Below, one piece after another: positions 61,117 to 64,000 of a stretch of 64,000 nt of DNA. Below the pieces are notes generated by a model that ran no database searches, was not told the origin of the DNA, and saw only the letters and a program-made list of their open reading frames with translations. Source of the DNA: Brachybacterium squillarum M-6-3 (lineage in GTDB: Bacteria; Actinomycetota; Actinomycetes; Actinomycetales; Dermabacteraceae); contig NZ_AGBX01000001.1 of NCBI RefSeq assembly GCF_000225825.1, positions 806,001 to 870,000 of the forward strand, read 5' to 3'. The position numbers and the translations under genes were made by a program. Within the stretch, counting starts at the first letter, position 1. Each line of letters starts with the position of its first letter.

Positions 61117-62604
61117 TCAGGCGAGGTCGGCGAGGGCCTCGAAGCGGACCAGGCGCTCGCGGTAGTGCTCGGTGTGCGCCGCGACCGGCTCGATGGTGCG
61201 CTGCACCGGCGCCTCGGCCGGCTCCGCCTCGGGGGCGGCCTGCTCGAGGGCCAGCACGGCCGCGCCGCGCATGGTGGAGCGGGAGATCGCGACGTGGTCG
61301 ATGGGCGCGCCGAGGGCATCGGCCAGCAGGTGCAGCCAGGCGGGGATCGCCTCGGTCATGCCGCCCGAGAGCACGATCCGCTCCGGCTCCCCGCCGGCCT
61401 CGCGGAGCTGGTCGGCGATGCGCAGGAAGGACAGCGCCACGCCCTCCATCGCCCCGCGGAACATCTCCTCCGCGGTGGTGGAGGCGCCGACGTTCGCGAA
61501 CAGGGCCCGGGCGCCGCCGCGCCACTTGGTGCCGCGCTCGCCGGAGAGGAAGGGCACCACCAGCGGCGTGCCCGCCGAGGGCGGGGCGGAGAACAGGGCG
61601 GTGGTGTCGGTCGCCGCGATGTCCTCGGGGATGGCGAGCTGGTGGCGGGACCAGTCCAGCACCCGCCCGCAGTCGCTCATCGCCGAGCCGACCAGGGTGC
61701 GACGGGCGTCGACCCGGTACGCCCACAGGCCGGACGGCAGGCGCGTGATCTCCGTGTCCAGCAGCTGCCGGATCGCGCCCGAGGTGGCGGTGGAGATGCC
61801 CCAGGTGCCCGCGCCCAGCGCGCCGACGCCGAGGTTCGCGGCCAGGCCGTCGCCGATCACGGGCACCCACACGGCGTCCGCGAGCTGCGGGAACTCGGCG
61901 GCCAGGGGGGAACCGGCCACGGGCAGGGCGCGGTCGGGGTCCAGCGGCTCGCCGAGCGCCTCCGCCTCGACGCCCGCGGCCTCCAGCAGCTCGGGCACGT
62001 ACTCGCCGGTGCGGCGGTCGATCATCCCCGCCCAGGCGGCCGAGGCGGTGCCGAGCGCTGCGGTGCCCAGCAGGCGGTGCGCCGCGTACTCGCCCAGTGC
62101 CATGTAGCGGGCGGCGCGACCCGCGATCTCCGGGTGCTCCTCGCGCAGCCAGGCCAGGCGGGGCGTGGTGTACGAGGAGTGGAGGCGGGAGCCGGTGCGC
62201 TCGTGCAGGGCGTCCTCGTCCAGCCGCTCCCGCAGCGCCGCCACCTGGGCGTGGCAGCGGGTGTCCGCGTAGGTGATGCAGGGGGTCAGGGCGTCCCCGG
62301 CGGCGTCCACGGCCACCAGGGAGGAGGCGAAGGTGTCCACGCCGATCGCCGCGATGGGGCCGGGGATCGGCTCGCCCAGCACCACCCCGAGGGCGGTGCG
62401 GATCTCGGCCACGACCTGGTCGGCGTCGATGGTGCTGGTGCCGTCGTCGGCCACGGTGAAGGAGTGCAGGACCTTGTGCTTCGCGCCGCCGACCTCGCGG
62501 GCGCCCGCGTCGTAGACCGCGGCGCGGGTGCCGCCGGAGCCCACGTCGATGCCGACCACGAAGGGTCCCTGGGCGTCCTCGGGGGCGATGTTGAAGCGGG
62601 GCAT
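61117..62604 (-). CDS. FGGY-family carbohydrate kinase
   Basis: 495 residues from ATG 62604 (AGGAGGAG upstream). VVGIDVGSGGTRAAVYDA is the FGGY phosphate-1 motif, IGVDTFASSLVAVDAAG follows, and IVLSGGMTEAIPAWL is the adenosine motif. Both halves of the fold are complete. It resembles gluconokinase-type FGGY members; the sugar (gluconate, xylulose or other) is not clear. Stands alone, in the same direction as the gntR operon. Confidence 0.88.
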   Translation of the reverse strand: MPRFNIAPEDAQGPFVVGIDVGSGGTRAAVYDAGAREVGGAKHKVLHSFTVADDGTSTIDADQVVAEIRTALGVVLGEPIPGPIAAIGVDTFASSLVAVDAAGDALTPCITYADTRCHAQVAALRERLDEDALHERTGSRLHSSYTTPRLAWLREEHPEIAGRAARYMALGEYAAHRLLGTAALGTASAAWAGMIDRRTGEYVPELLEAAGVEAEALGEPLDPDRALPVAGSPLAAEFPQLADAVWVPVIGDGLAANLGVGALGAGTWGISTATSGAIRQLLDTEITRLPSGLWAYRVDARRTLVGSAMSDCGRVLDWSRHQLAIPEDIAATDTTALFSAPPSAGTPLVVPFLSGERGTKWRGGARALFANVGASTTAEEMFRGAMEGVALSFLRIADQLREAGGEPERIVLSGGMTEAIPAWLHLLADALGAPIDHVAISRSTMRGAAVLALEQAAPEAEPAEAPVQRTIEPVAAHTEHYRERLVRFEALADLA

Positions 62605-62842
62605 CCGGGCTCCTCCTGGGGGTGGCTGGGCGGCGCCCGCCCGGGCATCCCTGCCGGGGGCGCGTCGGCCCCACCAGCATAGGGATCGCGGCCGGGCCGG
62701 GTCTGGGGCGGTCCACCAGTTGCCACCCGGGGGCACGGGCCGCCGGGCCCGGCCGCTCCCGCGCATACCCGCCTGCTGCCGGGCCCGCCCGTCGCCCGTG
62801 CTCCCGCCGGGCCCGCTCTCGCCATCCGCCCGCTGCGCCGCC

Positions 62843-62927
62843 GGCCTGTCCATGAGATGGACTCAGGAGGACACTCGCGCGTCTCGTGCAGGCGACTGTC
62901 TCCCTGAGTCCACCTCATGGACAGGCC
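62843..62927. repeat. 85-nt imperfect hairpin in a 339-nt intergenic gap
   Basis: 62843-62856 pairs with 62914-62927 over 14 bp; after one A-C mismatch, 62858-62867 pairs over 10 bp with 62903-62912, and further bases pair inward. A loop of about 25 nt is GC-rich. It ends 17 nt before the peroxidase stop codon, so it may end that transcript. Otherwise 62605-62943 shows nothing I can name. Confidence 0.8.
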
Positions 62928-62943
62928 TCGGGGCGGTCGGAGC

Positions 62944-64000
62944 TCAATCCAGCACGGACTGCCCCAGGTACTCGCCCTCGGCGCAGCCCGGCGGGATCGC
63001 GAAGACGGCCGAGCCGATCGGGGTGAGCCATTGGTTCAGCAGGTCCAGCTCGGCCAGGCGCCGCTGGATCGGCAGGAACTGCCCCTCCAGGTCCGCCTGG
63101 AAGGAGACGAACACCTGCCCCGACTCGGAGATCGCGTCCGCGCCCGCGGGCGGCGGCACGTCGTAGGAGTAGGGGCGGCGGTAGATCTCCTGGTGCTCGC
63201 CCTCGTCCACGCCGCGTGCGCGCCGCATGTGCGAGAACTCGGGGATCACCGAGAGCCCGTTCTCCGAGACGGCCTCGAAGTCGGGCTGGTCGCTCTCCGC
63301 GGTGCCGGTCAGCGGCGCCCCGACGTCCAGGGTGCGACCGGAGGCCTGCTCACGGGCCACCCGGTCCACCTCGTCCCAGCCGTCGAGGTCCATCCGGATG
63401 CGGCGCAGCACCATCGAGGTGCCGCCTGCGAAGGGCCCCTCGTCGATCCAGACCACCCGGGAGAAGTGCTCGCTGCCCGGCTCGGGGTTGGCGCTGCCGT
63501 CCACCTGGCCGAACAGGTTGCGCTGGGTGCTGCCGGGCCGGGTGACGCCGTGGGCGCGACGGACCCCGTGCTGCACCCAGCGCACGGTGGTGAAGGCGCG
63601 GGTGTCCTTCAGCAGCATCCGCGCCGCGTGGGCGACGGTGAGCGGGTCCTCGGCCGCGACCTGCAGCATCAGGTCCCCGCCGGTGAACTCCTCGGCCAGG
63701 TCGTCGATCTCGAAGGCCGGCAGCGGGGCCAGCCAGGCCGGCGCCTCCCGCTCGGCCCGCCGCATCAGCCCGGGTCCGAAGCCGACGGTGAGGGTGAGCC
63801 GGGCCGGACGTGCGGCGAGCTCCGGCTCGGTGTCGGCGAGGGCCGGCTCGCCCTGGGTGAGACGCGCGGCGTCGTCGGTGAGCAGGCGCAGCATCCGCAG
63901 CACGCCCTCGCGGTCCACCCCCTCGCGCAGATCCAGGCCGAGGAAGGTGGCGGCGGCGGGCGCCGGGGTCTCGACCCCGGCCTGGTGGACGCCGTGGAAG
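62944..64000 (-). CDS. Dyp-type peroxidase (EfeB-like), N-terminus outside window
   Basis: 352 codons of the C-terminal part; the gene continues past the right edge. It begins FHGVHQAGVETP, a Dyp motif in which the His-containing turn precedes the first domain. Further motifs are FGQVDGSANPEP (the GxxDG motif with the distal Asp) and EFSHMRRARG (proximal heme His). Dyp peroxidases of the EfeB class are exported by the Tat system and bind heme, with or without EfeUO iron uptake partners; neither signal nor partners are visible here. Confidence 0.93.
   Translation of the reverse strand, partial: FHGVHQAGVETPAPAAATFLGLDLREGVDREGVLRMLRLLTDDAARLTQGEPALADTEPELAARPARLTLTVGFGPGLMRRAEREAPAWLAPLPAFEIDDLAEEFTGGDLMLQVAAEDPLTVAHAARMLLKDTRAFTTVRWVQHGVRRAHGVTRPGSTQRNLFGQVDGSANPEPGSEHFSRVVWIDEGPFAGGTSMVLRRIRMDLDGWDEVDRVAREQASGRTLDVGAPLTGTAESDQPDFEAVSENGLSVIPEFSHMRRARGVDEGEHQEIYRRPYSYDVPPPAGADAISESGQVFVSFQADLEGQFLPIQRRLAELDLLNQWLTPIGSAVFAIPPGCAEGEYLGQSVLD

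Overview
The window is chromosomal DNA from a very high-GC actinobacterium. Gene content and order (murJ cluster divergent from cca, then ponA and rpsF-ssb-rpsR-rplI, with a zinc-free S18) fit the order Micrococcales, and a Brachybacterium-like member of the Dermabacteraceae is my best guess. That assignment is from memory of synteny and protein style, not from a search. Many genes carry a TANNNT -10 box 6 to 8 nt before the start codon, the signature of leaderless actinobacterial mRNAs.

Layout. 1-12 kb is housekeeping: a MurJ-associated pseudokinase, murJ and a DUF6049 exported protein run left; cca, ponA and the rpsF-ssb-rpsR-rplI operon run right. 12-15.8 kb holds a DUF559 protein, two transporters and an L7/L12-like small protein. 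A tRNA-Leu(CAG) at 15.9 kb is followed by a decayed insertion zone: an IS481-family element with a broken transposase, apparently nested in an older remnant. 17.6-27 kb is metabolic and accessory: a truncated acetyltransferase, aldo-keto reductase, a broken SDR gene, YrhK-like protein, NYN nuclease, SelO, a PfpI-like protein, a structured region with a mini-ORF, an esterase, two CorC/CNNM proteins and a methyltransferase.

27.0-30.9 kb is an orphan polymorphic-toxin array on the minus strand: a Tox-REase-5 C-terminal domain without its delivery part, an Imm52-like domain fused to a second, catalytically dead Tox-REase-5-like domain, a second Imm52-like protein, and frameshifted ankyrin and Imm33/DUF2185 genes. 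31-35 kb holds the PEP synthase regulator and PEP synthase. 35-47 kb combines nickel-pincer-nucleotide genes (larC; larA-larE-larB) with a TPP-riboswitch-controlled thiM-thiE-thiD/tenA salvage operon. An AT-richer island (about 41.19-43.37 kb) sits between them. It encodes one 628-residue protein with a HEPN-type motif, has trimmed the tenA domain, and lies beside an orphan excisionase-type antitoxin-like gene.

47-52.5 kb carries a pair of SMR transporters, an MFS pseudogene, a LacI regulator and two uronate genes (uxaC and a fructuronate-reductase-like gene). 52.7-60.9 kb is a translationally coupled minus-strand operon for cell-wall sugar recycling (GntR regulator, anmK, SSS symporter, murQ, BadF-type sugar kinase) ending in a D-lactate dehydrogenase-like flavo-iron-sulfur protein. 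That is coherent, because MurQ releases D-lactate from MurNAc-6-P. The window ends with an FGGY kinase and the C-terminal part of a Dyp-type peroxidase.

The best candidates for undescribed biology are the HEPN island and the fused immunity/dead-toxin protein. Next are the promoter plus mini-ORF plus hairpin locus at 22.7-22.96 kb and several unrelated long intergenic hairpins.
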